The position numbers and the translations under genes are program-made. The notes under the pieces are model-generated. The model ran no database searches. It was not told where the DNA came from and worked only from the letters and a program-made list of their open reading frames with translations. A DNA stretch of 5,657 bases from Clostridiales bacterium UBA5446. GTDB taxonomy: Bacteria; Bacillota; Clostridia; Oscillospirales; Oscillospiraceae. Shown here piece after piece: positions 4,392-5,657 of the stretch (its first letter is position 1; every line of letters starts with the position of its first letter). The stretch lies in the NCBI GenBank assembly GCA_002427465.1, contig DIRC01000045.1, positions 45,252 through 50,908 of the forward strand. Reading direction: 5' to 3'.

Positions 4392-5228
4392 ATGCCAGAC
4401 TTTACAAACCAGGCACTCCTGACTTATAGCAGTAATAGGAGTGCTCTGTCAAATATTGCCACAGGAACTATAATGGCCCCTTTTACAATGAGTAAAACAG
4501 CCGTTAACAACGATTACGTTAGCAACGATGATGTGACTTATGTTGTAACAATCACAAACTCAAGTGCATCGGCTCTGACAAACATCACTGTGACGGATAA
4601 TTTTGGCGCTTATTCCTATGGGGCGCTGACGTTGTATCCTCTGTCTTTTGTCGGGCCAGTTCTATATTATATCAATGGCGTTCCTCAAGCAAATTTAGTT
4701 CCGACGCAGACAACTCCGACACTTATATTGACAGTGCCCACTGTACCTGCAAGCGGAAACGTAACTTTGGTCTATGAAGTAAACGTCAACCAGTATGCCC
4801 CGCTGGATGTCAATGATTCTGTTATAAACCTGGCTGCAGTTACCGAGCTTACGGGTATCAGTGCTACAGCGACTATAGTCGCAGAGAATATTCCTCAGCT
4901 TGCTATAACCAAGAGCATTTCCCCGAACCCGGTTATCGATGATCAGGTCGCAACCTACACGTTTATCATCGATAACTACGGCAATACGGAATCAACGGAT
5001 GCTGTTCTCACAGATACGTTTAATCCTATTCTTAGCAATATTTCAGTATCTAACGACGGTACGGAGCTGGTGCTCAATACCGATTACACCTATAATGCCG
5101 CCACAGGCCTGCTGACAATTCTCTCAGGCACTTTGACAGTACCTGCGGCTACTTTCTCTCAGGATGCCAACGGTGTGGTCACGACTACTCCGGGCTTCAC
5201 AACGGTTGTTGTTACAGGAACCCTGTAA
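4392..5228 (+). CDS. Two-domain DUF11-type repeat protein without signal peptide
   Basis: This 278-residue protein begins MPDFTNQALLTY, a start I associate with a clostridial family of DUF11 repeat proteins of unknown role. Repeat 1 spans about 30-165: MSKTA at 33-37, DDVTYVVTITN at 46-56, NITVTDN at 64-70, EVNVNQYAPLD at 129-139. Repeat 2 spans about 168-278: ITKSISPNPV at 172-181, ATYTFIIDNYGN at 187-198, AVLTDTF at 204-210. Both look like Ig-like beta-sandwiches. There is no cysteine or tryptophan, one arginine (R16), and only two lysines (K35, K174), one at the same place in each repeat, so it is strongly acidic. I see no signal peptide, LPXTG motif or membrane segment, so how it would leave the cell is unclear. 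AAGGAG lies 9 bases before ATG 4392; the ATG 5 bases earlier is out of frame. A surface, spore-coat or assembly role is inference. Confidence 0.85.
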   Translation: MPDFTNQALLTYSSNRSALSNIATGTIMAPFTMSKTAVNNDYVSNDDVTYVVTITNSSASALTNITVTDNFGAYSYGALTLYPLSFVGPVLYYINGVPQANLVPTQTTPTLILTVPTVPASGNVTLVYEVNVNQYAPLDVNDSVINLAAVTELTGISATATIVAENIPQLAITKSISPNPVIDDQVATYTFIIDNYGNTESTDAVLTDTFNPILSNISVSNDGTELVLNTDYTYNAATGLLTILSGTLTVPAATFSQDANGVVTTTPGFTTVVVTGTL

Positions 5229-5256
5229 TCCATTGTAAAAGTATACCATAAAATAT

Positions 5257-5290
5257 ACCTGAACCATTTAAACTTGTGCACGGTTCAGGT
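5257..5290. repeat. 9-bp inverted repeat after the DUF11 gene
   Basis: ACCTGAACC (5257-5265) is perfectly inverted as GGTTCAGGT (5282-5290), with a 16-base loop containing GTGCAC. On the plus strand no T-run follows. On the minus strand it is followed by TATATTTTAT, so it could stop leftward transcription. Confidence 0.5.
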
Positions 5291-5298
5291 AGCCGAAG

Positions 5299-5340
5299 AA
5301 CCCAGTTTTGGAGTAAGTCCAAAACCGGGTTTACATATTT
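5299..5340 (+). terminator. Likely terminator of the DUF11 gene
   Basis: AACCC (5299-5303) pairs with GGGTT (5327-5331). After one mismatch GTTTTGGA (5305-5312) pairs with TCCAAAAC (5318-5325), with a 5-base loop GTAAG. It begins 71 bases after the stop and is followed by a broken T-tract (TACATATTT). The long stem and position support termination; the T-tract is not ideal. Confidence 0.55.
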
Positions 5341-5350
5341 GAGCAGCTCT

Positions 5351-5377
5351 AAGCGAAAATTTTTAAGCGGAAATTTT
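5351..5377. repeat. Two-copy tandem near-repeat
   Basis: AAGCGAAAATTTTT (5351-5364) is followed directly by AAGCGGAAATTTT (5365-5377), two adjacent copies with one substitution and one length difference. It lies in non-coding A/T-rich DNA. The bases from here to 5470 hold no gene I can support. Confidence 0.5.
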
Positions 5378-5470
5378 GGACTAGCAGTGGTAGTTATATT
5401 TGATATTACAGAGTTTTTATATATTTTCAGTTTTGAAGATGACGCCGACAGGAGGCCGCAAAGCCGGATG

Positions 5471-5507
5471 AAGCAGACAGGAGCAACCTTTAGGTTGCTC
5501 CTGCTTT
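5471..5507 (+). terminator. Bulged hairpin, possible terminator
   Basis: GAGCAACC (5481-5488) pairs with GGTTGCTC (5493-5500) around TTTA. After a 4-base bulge AAGCAG (5471-5476) pairs with CTGCTT (5501-5506). Only TTT follows, so termination strength is doubtful. It would insulate the strong promoter at the right edge from upstream transcription. Confidence 0.45.
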
Positions 5508-5626
5508 CGGAATGCTCAATTCCTTATGAAGATTCGACATACAGGCGACTCTCATTATTACCGGGGCTTGAAAGTGAAGATCGATAAAAAATATTGTCAT
5601 CCGCCAGAGAAATTCGGTAAAAATTC

Positions 5627-5656
5627 TTGACAGAACGCGGAACGCAGTTCTATAAT
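5627..5656 (+). promoter_or_regulatory. Perfect-consensus vegetative promoter reading out of the window
   Basis: TTGACA (5627-5632) and TATAAT (5651-5656) are both perfect, with an 18-base spacer, and A-rich DNA (5586-5591, 5620-5623) lies upstream in the position of an UP element. The spacer holds a direct repeat of GAACGC (5633-5638 and 5640-5645). The transcript starts beyond the right edge. Promoters this close to consensus often drive rRNA or tRNA operons, but that is only a guess here. Confidence 0.8.
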
Positions 5657-5657
5657 G

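Noticed and set aside
4045..4422. Several short open frames on both strands between purC and the DUF11 gene
   Set aside because: No RBS, no protein-like features, and they overlap hairpins or the start of the DUF11 gene in a different frame.
5276..5587. 103-codon plus-strand open frame
   Set aside because: It runs through two hairpins and A/T-rich repeats, with no RBS or domain resemblance.
1..5657. CRISPR array, phage genes, insertion sequence or toxin-antitoxin pair
   Set aside because: I looked for regular direct repeats, transposase-like frames with terminal repeats, and paired small genes. None is present beyond isolated hairpins and the lone 54-residue membrane protein.

Overview
The window looks like chromosome of a Clostridia-type Firmicute, probably near Oscillospiraceae/Ruminococcaceae. 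The evidence is moderate GC with clean Shine-Dalgarno sites, a DUF4364 protein beside a bacterial AsnA, the clostridial protein start that reads EAVCINT.KIYDSC, and a signal-less DUF11 protein of a type I associate with this group. The taxonomic placement is inference from gene content; no species is claimed.

Left part (1-2700), all on the minus strand. The 5' portion of tRNA-Gly(CCC) runs off the left edge and is served by a near-consensus promoter at 185-214. To its right is a two-gene operon: a DUF4364 putative winged-helix protein (GTG start, 2524) followed 8 bases later by asnA, ammonia-dependent asparagine synthetase. An extended -10 promoter lies near 2684. Downstream of asnA is the debris of a Tat-exported FAD oxidoreductase (643-919): a recognisable signal peptide behind a good RBS, then frame-shifted internal fragments. 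After that comes an intact 54-residue two-helix membrane protein (417-581) and a hairpin that could end the transcript.

Middle (2700-3265), plus strand. A strong RBS opens a reading frame whose first 32 codons match the start of a conserved clostridial protein. The match then stops and a different frame carries a plausible small membrane protein. This looks like a deletion or fusion remnant. It ends at a perfect 40-bp palindromic terminator.

Right part (3266-5657). A divergent, stand-alone SAICAR synthetase (purC) reads leftward from its own promoter. Divergent from it, after about 390 bases of non-coding DNA containing a terminator-like hairpin, is a 278-residue protein made of two DUF11-type beta-sandwich repeats, with no signal peptide, no cysteine and exactly two lysines. 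Further hairpins follow. The window ends in a textbook TTGACA-18-TATAAT promoter whose gene lies outside.

The genes do not form one pathway: asparagine synthesis, one purine step, a tRNA and a probable surface or spore-type repeat protein are separate units. I see no phage, CRISPR, transposase or defence system. The most informative unusual content is gene decay at two places, the atypical PurC and the DUF11 protein.
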